A stretch of 64,000 nucleotides of DNA from Roridomyces roridus (taxonomy: Eukaryota; Basidiomycota; Agaricomycetes; Agaricales; Mycenaceae): contig JARKIF010000075.1 of NCBI GenBank assembly GCA_029378245.1, positions 62,001-126,000 of the forward strand, given 5' to 3'. Shown one piece after another: positions 21,836-34,246 of this stretch. Below the pieces are notes generated by a model. That model ran no database searches. It had not been told where the DNA came from and was given only the letters and a program-made list of their open reading frames with translations. Position 1 is the stretch's first letter. Every line of letters starts with the position of its first letter. A program made the translations under genes and the position numbers.

Positions 21836-24800
21836 AAAAAAAGTGGCAGGTACCCACCACATGATATCCGAACGTCCGGCCAAAGGCCTCGCCGGTAGTC
21901 GGTCCCAGGAACCTCGCTCGCCTCGCCAGTGGATTTGCTAGAGATCCTGCAGCTAGACAGGTCCGATGCCAACGAAGACAAGCACGAAACGACCGGAAAT
22001 GTCTGTTGGGAGGAGTGAGACGCTGGCCACGAGCAACGCCAAATTCTTCTCGAGGCTGAATCTTGAGATCTCGTGCGTTGAAACCCAGTCCTTCAGCAGG
22101 CTTGAAGATCGTAACGTGGGCTGGAAGAGATCAGCGGGTAGAAGAAGCGACGTGCCGAATACAGGCACGCGGAACAGCCCTACTGCAAAGGCGCATCGTA
22201 GAATCGAAAATCCCTTGGCCTGCAAGACGCTCACAGTGCTCGGGCTCGGAGCAGTGTGGTTTGAGCGAGAGAGAGCACGTAAGTATCAGAATCTCGACAA
22301 CGCCCAACACCGTTGGAGGAAGTACGGGAATCCGAAGACGGCCGATTTTGGTGTCTTGGCTTGTGACGAGTGGGACGTAGGTGAAGGAAATCTTGACACA
22401 GACGAGTGCTTGGATGGATCGAAGATTTGGATGATGTCTGGGTTGAGCTGGTGTAGTTGGTGGAGGAAGGCGACAGGAAGCTCGAGATGATATGGATGAG
22501 ACCGAGGGGAGAAAAGGTAAAGGGTACTTGATTTTGAGCCCGGGATACGTCGAGAATGGGATGCCCGGGGCACATTAGATTCTAGAGCCAGGTTATTCCT
22601 TCTGAGGGTGAGAATTAGGGAGGTGGCATTCAAAGTTCCGCCCGAGAACGCCTCACCATCCTGCCCTTAGGTCCGAGCAATATAAGTTAGTCTCCGCCCT
22701 CGCGAAAGATCTTCTAAAAGTCGAACGAGCGTAAGAGTATGTAACCCCGTCGGTATTGGGCAAGGAGTTTGCTCAGTGCTGCATTTGTGACCTGAGCGCT
22801 GTGTGCCATGCAAGGGCTGAGCGACGTACCGGTAGTGATAGTATTAGCGACCCTCAATCTGCGGCCCATCGAGGTCCAGGTAAGCGTGGGAAGGTCGTAG
22901 TCTCTCTCAGCGGGCAACGACGGATCTACTGCGCGGCGTCTCGCTTACAGCCTCGCGGGGGATTTTAACCCGTCGAGCCCGATCCTAGAGTCCTTCATTA
23001 GCATGATACCAACGGAGAACTGCGCGCCATGGCTACCTGGCACGGAGTATCTAATAAAGTGGGACGGGAAAACAATAGAACCCAACCGGACTGGGTGGAA
23101 CATCAGAGGCGGGGTAGAGACTCATGGACTTTGAGAGCAAAAGAGCCGTGCTTACGTACACCATCAACACTTGCTTTTGACCACCATCACCCATGACCTT
23201 GATTCTTTGCTCGTCGCGCACGAAAGCCAGAGTACTTGCAAATACAGAAACAAGCTGAAACGCGAGGAACACAAGGTGGTCAGCCCTGGATCCGAGACCG
23301 AGACGCGGCCAAATCGTCAAAAAATGAAGGTCTTTCTGCGTCACCCCAGTGTTTCTCCACCTCTCAGGGTAAAGCGAGGACGCCCTAAACAATTGTGGAA
23401 AGAGACCAGAAACAGCCAACCCCATCGTCCAAGAGTCGACGGCGCTGGTCAGCCCTGGATCCGAGACGCGGCCAAATCGTCAAAAAATGAAGGTCTTTCT
23501 GCGTCACCCCAGTGTTTCTCCACTTCTCAGGGTAAAGCGAGGACGCCCTAAACAATTGCGGAAAGAGACCAGAAACAGCCAACCCCATCGTCCAAGAGTC
23601 GACGGCGCCCAGGTGCGCATGATGGGCTCCGTTCCTGAGCTCTTCGTCTTCTTCCTTCCTATCCCTCGGGACGCCATCGGTATGTGCTGCCACGACGCGT
23701 CACTTTTGTACCTGCTGACTAAAAAATCAGCAGGGCTCGAGCAAATCGAGCTTCCCGTCGCCGTTGCAGCCTCCATAGCTTTCCTACCTGGCTTCCGGGA
23801 GCGTGGGTCCGTGTTCCTATTGCGCTCATCCCGCTTTTAATTGCGCTAACAACAGACCATCCGAACTGGGGGCCCCCGCGTCTGTCGTTCGTGACGTGAT
23901 CATCTCTCAATCTCCCATCGAGCACTTACGACAGGGCCGCTGTCCCCTGCCGTTGCCGTGTCCAGCTTGGATTCCGGGCCCTCCACCAGGACACATCGTG
24001 GCGCTCGAAGGTTGACGCTCAGTGTTGAGGTCTCCCCGCGGACGTGCTGACAAGAAGCGGATGTCGTTGGGAAGGTGCTATCAGGTAATGAATCGACTTG
24101 GAATAGCCTCCATGCGTTGATTTCGTTGTCAGGGTTTTTCGGTTTTGAAAATTGACTTCTTTGCGTGTCTCCCTACCACAACACCAGTGTTGCGAAGAGA
24201 TTCCTCGACTCCGAAGCTTCTAAAGGTAAAAAATCTCCGCCGGAACCATGTATTACAGTTCTGCCGTTCCGCATGTAAAGCGCGAAGCATCGCCGTTCCA
24301 CCTTGCCCGCGAAGTCTCATTCGTTCTCCTTCAAGTTCTCCGGCATGGCTCGCACACCCTTTCCCCAGCTTTCTGACAGGACGGGGCGTGCAGGATTTCA
24401 CAAAATCCCCGCGAAGGTCGCGAGAGTGCTGTCGCGGACAACAGTTCTTTGGACCCACACAACAAAACGTGGTGATGTATTAAAAACGGAACGATAAACT
24501 GCCGCAGACATACCCTCCTATGCTTGGAAGGTTCACCTGGGTTTCCTAGTATTCCCAGCATTCCAGCTGGATGTTGGAGTGGGCTGGAGGCCGACTGATC
24601 GACCGGATGGAGAGAAAGAGAGGGAGAGAGAGAAGTTCTGTCAAGACAGATACATCTCGCTTGTCGACAACCTTCTTTCATCTCACACCATGATCGATCT
24701 TGATAAACTCCGTCGTCGGCCTGTGGAACTTTGCTTCAGTCGAAGGCTGTCTTTCCAGTCGGGTCATCTGGCCTGCGCAATTCTATCATCGGTGGGCTGT

Positions 24801-25686
24801 GTTCGGCGGTTATCTCAGTCTGCTTGAGGAAATGGCTGTTCAATGTGCGATCCGCCTATCAATACACGCACAGGTCTCATGGTCTCCTTCCGGAGAATCG
24901 CTGTCACCATTTTTTCTCGCGGGCTTCCCATTAAAGCCCCGCTGTCGTTATCGGATGCCCTTTCTTCCCAGCCTCCCACATACGCGTGAACTCCTTCGTA
25001 ACTGTAACCCAGAAGCTCGAGCCTCTACTCTGGATCTCAGACTTTCCACACCGCTATCTAGTGCTCCAATGTCTCAATCAGGTCCACCGTACGTCTTTTC
25101 CGTTCTTTCTGTCTCGATCTGTGTACACAAATCACTTCCGGCAGAGCCGAAACCCAAATTGCTCAATTCACCTGTATGTATCCTCTAGCTTCGCAAGATT
25201 TCTGTTCATTCTTCACGCAGTGAAGGAGGCCACTGCCCTCCCCTCTTCTCAGGGAAACAGGGACCGTGTCAGCAAGGCCTACACTGACTCGGAAAAAGTA
25301 ATGGATCACCAGATCTTGAAAATTGGACGCGGTGTCAAGCCCGATGGAGGGACATTGGAAACTGGTTGTGGGGTGTAGTAGGAGCACTAGGAGGGCTACT
25401 ATTAGCAGGTACAAATCGGAGTCCGAAATCGGCTTTGTTCGGCTTCAGTGGTGTGTCAAACGCGAACATGTGATCCATTTGTTATTCTGCATTTGGTTGA
25501 CCCACACTATTTGCCGTGAAACACTGCAACGACTGACCCAAATGAGCTCAAATGTTGTACAGCTCCTCTTCACTATCCCATCTTCCATCTGTGAGCCAAA
25601 GCAGTGCACTTCTGGCCTGCTCAGGGACTCAGAAACATCAAATGAAGAAATCAGTAAAATAATCCTCCCGTGTACCCGGGACCCCC
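21836..25686. other. Gene-poor region
   Basis: Nearly 4 kb with no gene I can support. ORFs up to 174 codons exist on both strands but none shows family motifs or plausible splicing. It contains the ~165-base tandem duplication (23281-23612), a GA-rich simple stretch (24610-24645) and otherwise unique-looking sequence. Confidence 0.45.
23281..23612. repeat. Tandem duplication of a ~165-base unit
   Basis: Two adjacent near-identical copies start at 23281 and 23450 (both begin CAGCCCTGGATCCGAGAC). The first is 169 bases and contains a 6-base ACCGAG insertion missing from the second. Both carry CAAATCGTCAAAAAATGAAG and GGTAAAGCGAGGACGCCC, with only a few substitutions, so the duplication is recent. 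Confidence 0.85.
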
Positions 25687-25724
25687 TACACCGCCAAAGT
25701 GCCGACAGCCCGAATCCAGCTGAG

Positions 25725-25875
25725 AGCCCCACCTGACTGACGGATGACGCGTATCCTGGGTACAGCCGGTGGCCGGCTGGTTTCCAGTTGACCCGATCAG
25801 CTGGCATACCCACCTGGCAGGGAGCTGGTCAGATAACTGGATTGACTGGGCCGCTACAGGTGTTACAGCTGGACT
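25725..25875. repeat. Left subterminal AGCTGG repeats
   Basis: Within 150 bases the motif CAGCTGG or close variants (CAGCTGAG, GCCGGCTGG, ATCAGCTGG, GAGCTGGTCAG, ACAGCTGGAC) recurs at least five times. The same words, mostly inverted, recur at 32215-32390. Confidence 0.6.
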
Positions 25876-25883
25876 GAATGTAT

Positions 25884-28800
25884 TTAGTAATCAGAATCAT
25901 CATCGTCTGGCTCATCGTCTGACGACGACTCCGAGCTCATCTGAGCCATCTTCTCCGCCTCTATCAACCTCGCTGACTTCGTGATTGTCCGTTTACTGCG
26001 GCCGGCGGTCAACCCATCGCCACCCGAGGTTGATGGGACCGGGGGAGTCGCCTGTGTTGAACTTGCGGCCACCGGTGCATGCTCTGTTCGGGCACGCTTT
26101 CGCCGGGGTTGTGACGCGTCAGCCACACCCTCCATCGCCGCCTCGCCTTCGCCCTCCAAGTCTGCTTGAGGTACGGGTGCCTTCCGCTTGCGCCCCGCCA
26201 TTTTTTTCTTGCCACCCGACTCCGACTCTTTGGCCTTCTTTCTGGCGCTCTTGTTGACACGGAAGGTGGCCGCGCATTCATCGTGCTTTGTTCGTCGGTC
26301 TTGAAAGACTGGAATCGGAGCAACCAAGTCTCGTGGGAGAGTCGCGCGGAGGAGGTGCGCGTTGTGGAACGCGTGAGTGTTGATCAGGTAGCGATCCAGA
26401 GGATTGTGCACAATAAATGTCTCGATATCATCGGAGGGAACGCGTTCTTGCATTCGCTCCCGCTCTCCCGTGGCTTCGCAGTTGGCAGCAGAGCAGTCGT
26501 GCTGAGCATTAAAGTTAAATTTTATACTCTATCTAAAAGTCAGAACTTCACTGCAAGTGAACTCACTGAGCACGCACGGAGGAGGGGACAATCATGTATG
26601 TCGTTTCCGAATCCCTCTTGGTCAATACGGGCATACCGTACACATCGTCTCGTTTGGCGGAGACCTGGAAAAACTCCAGAATAACCAACGCTTGACCCGA
26701 TACATCCTTCAAGATGGTAGCAATTTTCCCGGCGACCACGGCCGTCTGCAACACATAATGGCTAAGTTTATGTTGAGAAATCATCGTTTACGCACCTCGT
26801 CGACCGCCGACTTGGAGAAGACCCACGATTCGAGGCCGCATTCATCCAAAGCCTCGCTCACCACCATACAACAATGCTGCCAGCTTGATTCCGCCAAGTA
26901 CGAGCCGTAATTGACGGCTTTGGATGCGACAGTGTCCTTGAGCTCGAGAGTCGTTCTAGTTACTTCCCCGTGGCGCCGTTTCAATGGTGTCAGCTTCACA
27001 TGTCCTGGCGATAGTCAATATGGGTCGATTAATCCAGCCGAGCATGTAACGTACCAGATTTCAGATTCTTGGGCTCAGCCCAACCCAATAGCCGCTGGAG
27101 AATCGGGTGGGCCACGAGGAATTGACGAACACCGGAGCCAGCTGCCCGCCACTCGTTTTCCGTCTTGGAAAACCATCGGCCACCGGTCAGGCGGTGCTTG
27201 AGAGTTTCTTGATCTCCAAGCTGACGTGCAATGTCGCGGCTGGGAGCGAGATGGTTCGAAAGAATTGAGCAGTAGCGGAAGATGGCATTAAAAGACTCAA
27301 AAATCTCGGTGGCCACTCCAACGAGGGGCCCGAATTGAACCGCATCCTCTTCGACGTGGGCAAGCAGGTGGTACTTGATCTTTGTGATGATTTTGGAGGG
27401 ATCGATCATGGCTACCACGTCGAGCATATTCGCAACGGCCACTCGAAGATCTTTCTGCAATGTGAATGGTCAGTATGCAGACAGGGATACCAGAAATGAG
27501 ACACGACATACCCGATACTCTTCAAGATTTCGAAACTCGGGGCACCAGAGAAGAGCAGAAAGTTCACCCGCCGCTTTCCAAGCCATGAATTGATGGTCTG
27601 TAACAATCCCGCGAACATGGAACGTGTTGGTTTGAACAATGGTCTTGAATTGACGTCCGATGAGAGAGCCGGCGTATTGCATGATGTACTTGGCTCGGAT
27701 TGCGTGTATTGACAACCCGCTCGTTTCGGTCGACTGCAAACGAACGGAGTAGAGCTTCTTGCTATCCGGGGACCACGAGGAGTGCGAGACATGCCAGACG
27801 TACTTGACGACACCGAGCAGTATTGTGTGGAGAATTTCGACGGGTGTGTCCTTCGTGGGGTCAAAACCTGCAAAGCGAATGAATTTATATACCGCTAAAT
27901 TGTTCGCAAATACCTTTCATGGTGAGGAAAGGACTGTAGATTTTATCCCGGTTATCCAGCATCCACTGAATCAATTCGGCTTCGATTTCGGCGTCCGATC
28001 TATCGGGCTCCACGCTCTTCAGCTCTTGGAACTGCGAGATAAGTTGTTCAATCCAACGTTGAGTATAGGCGTCTTTAACTCCAGTACTTCTTTGAAGCAG
28101 CTGAACGGGATTCGGAGCACCGGCACACGCCAATCGCACTTGCTTTTCCAACTCGGTCAAGATCTCGTGCTTGGACCGAGGACTCCCCGCCTGAGGTGCA
28201 GTCTAATTCAGAACGAGAGCGAGACATACGAACGGAAACGTACCTCAAATAGTGCGTGATATCCTTCATCCGTCTTCTTCTCAGCCTGAGTCCCACCGGC
28301 ATTGCACTTGCGACAAAAACGGTTGCCCTTGCCGCCTATATGTCCGCAGATCTCACTCTGCATGGGATTATCGGAGGGCCCTGCATTGGCATACAAGCAG
28401 AAGCAGGTGTCATCGTCAACCTCGACAGGATCTTCGTGGGTCGCCCTGAGGAAATAAATCATTAGCCGGGGTGCTGAATGTGGTTTGAATCCTTTACTCG
28501 ACTGCATTTTTGAATTCCTGAAACTGCTCGGTTATGGTTGCGTTCGGCGACGTTGAGACGAAATGAACATGGAACTCTTGAAGAAGAAGTCGGCGCGGCA
28601 GATTGCGGTGAGCCATGTAAGCGTTCCAGTGTTTGTTCCAAGACTTGGTTCGATTCCCGGAGACGTCGTCACCAAAATAGTCGACGAAGCTGTGGTACAA
28701 ACGTCGGCCCTTGGCCAGCGCGCGTTTGGGATTGGGCATCTGGTTTGGATGAGCCGTGTTCGCAGTTTGAGCTGAATCGATGGGAGATGAAGCCAAGTGA

Positions 28801-30391
28801 GGAGAACACCAGATGAAACGTACCACTCCATTGCGGAACTTTATTCTCATCCTGAAGATCCAGAAGATTCTTCTCGAGGTCTCCCGCGCGGATAAATATT
28901 GTACATGAATCTTCAATTGTGGCTTCATTCTGAAGGAGCTTGTCAGTGATATTAACTCAAGAACAAAAGGTAGGCACCTGTTCATTAAAAGAAACTGTGT
29001 ATACATCCGCGAAGACTTGAGACCGGAACATGACCCAGCGAATCGGTACGACAAATGTGCCATCCTTCAGCTGGGCAATCTCGTTCACATAATAATGAGT
29101 TGACCCGGCAGCGTACATCGGGCTGAGGCAATCTAAATCCATGCCTTTGCGCCACTTTTCTGCATGCCAAATCTCACGGATGATTCCGTCTTCGGGGATT
29201 TCGGGATAAACGTGGATGTGCTTCCGGACGTCAGGGTTCGACCAGTCCTGGTACGATAGTTGATACCCAAGAATGAAATACCGCCCAGTGGCGTACCTGA
29301 GCAATTATCGCGCGCGGGTCATTGATGAAAAACACGTTCCCGAGTGTGGATTTGCAAGGAATGCTCGGGATACCGGACTCCGCGCGTATTTGCGTCTGAA
29401 CTTGTTTGAAATGGTCGAATGACGGAACATTCTTACAGCCTGCCTCTTTCAAAATCCAGAGGAAGACGCGCATAAGAGAACTGGACACTCTCAGACGCGG
29501 GAGGTTGGCCAGCGTGTCCAGCAGAAACATCTGGTCAAATATGAATGGGGCTCGAGAAGCGAGAGGAAATTTACCGTCTTGTTGGGATAAGGGAACCATT
29601 CTGAGTCCGCGTTGACGTGATGCGAGCCGGAAGCCTTGCCCTGATTTTGAATTTCAGAAGGATGGAGGTCGTCGACGCCTGGAAATGGATATCAGTCAAG
29701 CCCCAAGTGATGAAATATAGCGGGATCGGACACCAGAGCTGCAGGACTTGACTCGGCCATCCGAGGCGCAGATGCAGAGTCAAGTCGCGCAGATGACGCG
29801 TCGTGTTGATTGCCGCGTCCAAGACATGTGATGGAAACCAACTTGACTCTTGCACTCACCTGCATCTCGCATGATCGCGCTGAGGAAGTCATCCTCGTCC
29901 TCATCCGCCAGAATCTCCTCTGCAACACTCGCTCCTCCAAACCCCAATCTCTTGGCAACGCCCTCCGCGTTCAGGATGCCGAAGACCTCCGCCTCGTCTC
30001 GCAAGCGTGCATGCGATGCATTGAAGTCACCTCCGTCATCCCCAGCGTCAAATTCGGCCCTGTGCTCCCGGTATCCACTCCACATCGCTTGCTCGGCATT
30101 ACTCATCCCCCGCGCAAGGGCGCTCGCCACCGGTCCTTGCAGTGGGGCGGGTGGAGGGTCTTCCACTGCCTTCAGCAGCGCTCCCTCCGTACTCCTCTCC
30201 TTTGCGAGCGCCTCCGCCTGCATTCTCGCCGACTCTGCCTGCTCGACCGCCTTTTGGTGCGCTTGCGTCTTCAAGTGTGATGCTCCACTTTTGACGGACA
30301 TCCATCGCTCGGTTTGTGTGCCAACGCCGCAAGCCCGACACTTCACCTGTTCTCGCGTCGCATTGAAGATAAAATCTACGTGCCAAGTCAT
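25884..30391 (-). CDS. BED-finger transposase-like protein of the 25.7-32.4 kb element
   Basis: A multi-exon minus-strand gene ending TAA 25884-25886. The first clear exon holds a BED-like zinc finger ([14 protein letters not shown]...HLKTQAHQ). Later exons read [167 protein letters not shown] and [14 protein letters not shown] recognise this order from repeated basidiomycete proteins associated with DNA transposons; the exact superfamily (CACTA, Plavaka or KDZ) is my inference. The C-terminus is basic (GRKRKAPVP) then acidic ([17 protein letters not shown]), as in nuclear proteins. The start is uncertain: ATG 30391 directly precedes the finger, and MPPKAKN at 30456 could be a short upstream exon. 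Confidence 0.65.
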
Positions 30392-30651
30392 CAGCTAAAC
30401 AGAAGATGGACGCCTTCCTGGGATGCCTGCCTTCCTCCCTCAAGTTTTTTGCTTTGGGCGGCATGGATGTGAAAGACTCGAAGCGACGGCAATCTGTGGT
30501 GTCTCTCCACACCTCCCTCCCAACCTCTTCACCCATTTCACAAGCTCCAAATCAAGATTTCCCCTTCCATTCGCCTCCGAGCTTTGATAAAAACCAGCCT
30601 GCCCGGTCTTCAATTGCCCATCACCCATCCTCTTCCCCAGCTTTGTTCCTC

Positions 30652-32121
30652 ATGCAGTTGTTCTCCTCCTCGCCTTCGTCCTCGGGCCCAATGAGCGACG
30701 TTTTCTCCGCCATGGAACAAGACTCGCCGCTGGCTCCTCGCACCACTGCGGCCAACAAGCGGCGTCTCGAGACCGACTCCGACGACGAGGACGGCCGCGT
30801 TGCTCCTACCTTGATCATCCCAGGTCAAAACGCGATCCAGGCCGTCGAGCGCTACGCCGAGCGCAAGAAGCTCCGGGCTGAGCAGACGGCCGAGGCCATT
30901 CTCCTGCTCCAGGTAAGAGACGTATACATTCCTGCTCGACTACGACTAATAGCCGCACAAAGGACCTGGATGCCGTGCGTGACGCAAAGATTCTCGTCGG
31001 GATCCACCAGCTTTCGAACCAACTCGGGGAGCTTGTGTCGGCCAAGGCGCCGTACGTCGTGTCGAGTGATCTAGCGGTCAGTTGTTTGTCTTGTACTGTG
31101 GGGGCTAGCTGACAACTTCTACTAGCTTAACATTGCCAAGTATGCCGCCGCCATCTTCAACTCCTCGAAGATCAGTGCGTACAAGGGAGCTGGACCGGTT
31201 AATATGTTGTTGGTGCGTCGCATGTTTCTCATTTACATTCATTCATTCATCCATTCGGCATAGGCAATCCTCAAGAAGAACCGATTCGACCTCCCGCCGG
31301 GCATTGAGAATAACCCGGCTGACTGGAGCAAGGTTGTAGACGCCACACAAGAGGCGTTCACTCAGTTCCGGGCGAAAGTCAAGAAATTGGTATGTCTTCG
31401 GCTGGATCTTATTTCCCTCTAATCCCATCAACAGCTCCGCACAAGCGTCGGCATCACCAGGAGCAACACCGAGCCTGCCCCCGCGGCTGAGCAACAAAAC
31501 ATCTACGAGCTGGCCCAGGCCATGGTCGCGGGTACTCAGTGCACTGTGACCATCGAGTTTTGTGCTCGTGTCGCACTCATGGTATGTTTCTACCCATTTA
31601 TTTATTTGTACTCTCGCTGATACATCGTACAGCGGAAGGTGTACCTCGAGCACTCGGGCGGCAAGTACTGGGACAAGCTCGATGCGCACCTCGCAGAGAT
31701 TCGCAAGGTTGCCAAGGGTGATGCCCGTAAAATTGCCCGGTATTTCTCTCACTCGTTGATTCCCAATAAAATTCTGATGCACCTCAGCGCGTTCCGTCAC
31801 ATTCTCGACGAGGACCGCCGCCTTCATGGCGTGAATGACTACGACATCACCGACGGCGACATCCCGACGTTGCAGCAAGAGGTTGACGATCTCATCGATG
31901 CCGCGGCGCTCGACAAGGCCACCTCCGCTGCTGGCACCTCCAACGCGAGCACCTCCACCGCGGGGGCTTCTTCAGTGGCGACCACATCGGTAACAGCCTC
32001 CAATCCAGTTTCGGCGGAGGCGGCTCAACGAGCGGTGCAGGCTGTGGTGGCCCGGGAGGCGGCTGCGGCTGCTGTGGCATCTCCCGCTAGCTCCGCGGGC
32101 GACCCGCGCCTTGGTCAATAG
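30652..32121 (+). CDS. Accessory protein of the 25.7-32.4 kb transposon
   Basis: Six exons: 30652-30912, 30963-31076, 31126-31212, 31264-31389, 31435-31581 and 31633-32121. About 400 residues: Ser-rich N-terminus, QNAIQAVERYAERKKLRAEQ, a helical middle (LGELVSAKAPYVVSSDLALN, RFDLPPGIENNPADWSKVVD), then RKVYLEHSGGKYWDKLDAHL, and a low-complexity Ala/Ser/Thr tail. No known enzyme motif. It lies head-to-head with the transposase-like gene, the layout of two-gene CACTA elements in which one product is a DNA-binding helper. That role is inferred from layout alone. An alternative start is MSDVFSAMEQD at 30691. Confidence 0.65.
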
Positions 32122-32403
32122 TTCACCCGTTTGTATACAAAGTTTAATACAATTTAAATGCACTTTTACATTATTACTGGCATGTGGGCGACAGGTAACT
32201 GGCGGCGCGGACGCCAGATGACTCTACAGCTGGCATTCAGCTCCTTGCTCCAGCCGTGACCAGCCAAAGCTGGATCCATCCTGGTCCCATTGAAGATGAG
32301 AGCTGGTATCCAGCCGACTACCATCCGGATACCATCTGTCAGCAACATCGGGCACACATCTTGCGCCCAGCTGACCGGCAGCTGGGTGCACTCTGGCGGT
32401 GTA

Positions 32404-33247
32404 CCTGTATGGTATAACTTGTCAGTGGGAGCTCATGGATGCTGGAAAAGCTTAGTTGTCCTCAAAAAGTGGAAATTCAATGTGCAGAGTCCTCCATTCA
32501 ATTTTCATTGCCGAGCTGAACATTGGGTTGAAAGTTCAGCACTTGTTCTCAGGTGTCTTGAGTGTCAATGCCATACCAAAACTGACCAGGATGAAGCCTA
32601 GGATACTCTACTTCATTAATCCAATGTCCCAGGTACAGGAACAGAGCTACATATATGCCCCGAGACCAGACAGTGTTGTTTTTCAGCTCTGATCTGTGGC
32701 CGGATTTTTGCATAGGGTCAACCATCACACCATCGAGTCTGTACATCTTCTGGGCATCTCATAGGATCCAAAATAGCACAACTGATCAATCAAGACCCAG
32801 AAATATGGCTTATCGGGGCTGTTGGGAAGCTCCTTGCTCAGGCTGTATATACAGATCATGCAAAAATCAACATCAGGCAACCACCCACCATGCACGTCTG
32901 CATGAGTTGCCTTTCTTACACTCTAGGTGTAACTCAGTGACAGATAAAAGATCAAACACACAGATTTGACGGAAACCAGATTTTAAAATGGATCACTTTC
33001 ATTTTTGTGATCGCTCTGCTTTAGCAAGGAGAGGGTCAGGCAACTCAATATTTTACGGGTATATACTAGACCCTGTAAGCTTCCTTTGAAGACCTTAACA
33101 TTGCCCAGAAGTGGCGTGGCTGTGAAGCAATGCATCAAACAATTTCGAACCACGCGTGATCCATTACTTTTTCCGAGTCAGTGTACATGCTTACCCTTCC
33201 AGACCTCCACACGAAGTGGCCACAGGTTTCTATTGTTTGCTTAACTA
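32404..33247. other. Intergenic region after the CACTA-like element
   Basis: No supported gene. ORFs of 60-105 codons on both strands lack any family resemblance. A/T content is higher than in the gene regions. Confidence 0.4.
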
Positions 33248-33249
33248 TA

Positions 33250-33399
33250 CTGTAGAGTTTCGATCAATTCGAAAATGCACGTGACTTTTTATTTTTCCGA
33301 CAAATCTCCAAAAATCCGATAAATCGAGAAAAAATTAATGGCACTATTTTCAGAAATCGGCCGTGACGCGTGACATTCGAATTGATCGAAACTCTACAG
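33250..33399. mobile_element. Tc1/mariner-like MITE (150 bases, TA target)
   Basis: Perfect 24-base inverted ends: the left begins CTGTAGAGTTTCGATCAATT at 33250, and the right ends AATTGATCGAAACTCTACAG at 33399. TA dinucleotides flank both sides (33248-33249 and 33400-33401). The 100-base interior is A/T-rich with no ORF. Perfect TIRs and a TA target duplication are typical of non-autonomous Tc1/mariner elements; the identical ends suggest recent movement. Confidence 0.85.
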
Positions 33400-33928
33400 T
33401 AGCAACCGCAGCTGCAACATGCCGAACAGTGGTAAATGGTCCGTAATCAAACATTGATGTCAGTGACCGGAGCCATCGTCTCGGATGTCCACCCGTGGAA
33501 GGTGAGCCAAAATGTCCGTAGAGATCATACTTATGAGCGCCACGTCGGTTTCCACTTGAAGATCCGCCTCGAGGGTGCCTTCCGAACAAGTAAACATTCG
33601 ACTGTGTACCAGAACACTGTCGCGCTCGCGCCCGCGCTGACCGGGTACAGGTCATTCCGAGTCCTCGGATCACATCCCGAGTCCCACGGAGTTACAGGTT
33701 CAATTCCGTCCACGTCGCATACACGTAGCTTCCGTTTCATTAGTTGCTAGCGTACTGCCTCTTTCTGTACTATATCTACTTGGGCTCATCCCCCACAAAA
33801 GAAACAAGTTTCCCCACGTTACGACCCAGCTTCCAGTCTCGATCCCGCGTGCCTGCCTTTGTCGTTGCAGCCGCTCTCCGTTGTCCCTCGTCGTCTTCGT
33901 CCTACGTCCCGTACGCCGGCGTGCTTCC

Positions 33929-34246
33929 ATGCCGCTCGCTGCGCTCGCCGTCTCGTCCCTCGTCGTATACGCTCTCTACTCCCTCGCTCTCGCCCTCGCC
34001 TCCGTCCCCGCCGCATCGGCGTTTAGCAGCCTCGCGCTGAACGCATCAAGCCGCAGCACCAAGCCGGACTCGACCCTCTCGCACCTACAGATCCCTCCCA
34101 CTCATATCCTTGCTGCCGCGTTCCCTGTTGTTTGGGTTTTGCTCGCGCTTGGACGGTGGGTAGGTTCGTCAACACACGCGAGAAGGGAAACAGTGGGTAA
34201 CGAGGGAAGAAAACCCATGACAGTCTCCAGAACAACTGTTCAATAA
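33929..34246 (+). CDS. Small hypothetical protein with two hydrophobic segments
   Basis: A 105-codon ORF beginning MPLAALAVSSLVVYALYSLA, with one hydrophobic helix at residues ~3-25 and a second (HILAAAFPVVWVLLALG) at ~57-73, then a basic tail. It could be a small two-TM membrane protein. A GT at 34161 (GTAGGT) after LGRW may be a splice donor, so the last ~30 residues may not be coding. I recognise no family; coding status is uncertain. Confidence 0.3.
   Translation: MPLAALAVSSLVVYALYSLALALASVPAASAFSSLALNASSRSTKPDSTLSHLQIPPTHILAAAFPVVWVLLALGRWVGSSTHARRETVGNEGRKPMTVSRTTVQ

Larger units (their letters stand above)
25687..32403. mobile_element. CACTA/EnSpm-like DNA transposon, apparently complete
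   Basis: Inverted ends TACACCGCCAAAGTGC (25687-25702) and, at the other end, the complement of TACACCGCCAGAGTGC (32388-32403) differ at one position. Both ends carry clustered AGCTGG/CCAGC words in both orientations (about 25725-25875 and 32215-32390), like subterminal transposase-binding repeats. Between them lie two divergent genes: a BED-finger transposase-like protein (25884-30391) and a small accessory protein (30652-32121). Total length is 6717 bases. Flanks end in CC on both sides, compatible with a 2-3 base target duplication, but the exact element ends are not certain. Confidence 0.7.

Noticed and set aside
21953..22633. Several ORFs of 90-175 codons on both strands
   Set aside because: Overlapping shadows with no family motif, splice support or promoter signal.
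23281..23612. Possible CRISPR-like or satellite array
   Set aside because: Only two adjacent copies of a 165-base unit with no short repeat-spacer structure; it is a simple tandem duplication, and the genome is eukaryotic.
24605..24645. GA-rich run as a regulatory site
   Set aside because: Simple-sequence purine tract with no adjacent gene to regulate.
30406..30690. N-terminal extension of the accessory gene (MDAFLGCLPSS...)
   Set aside because: It would overlap the opposite-strand transposase-like gene's 5' end and adds no recognisable sequence; the start at 30652 or 30691 is simpler.
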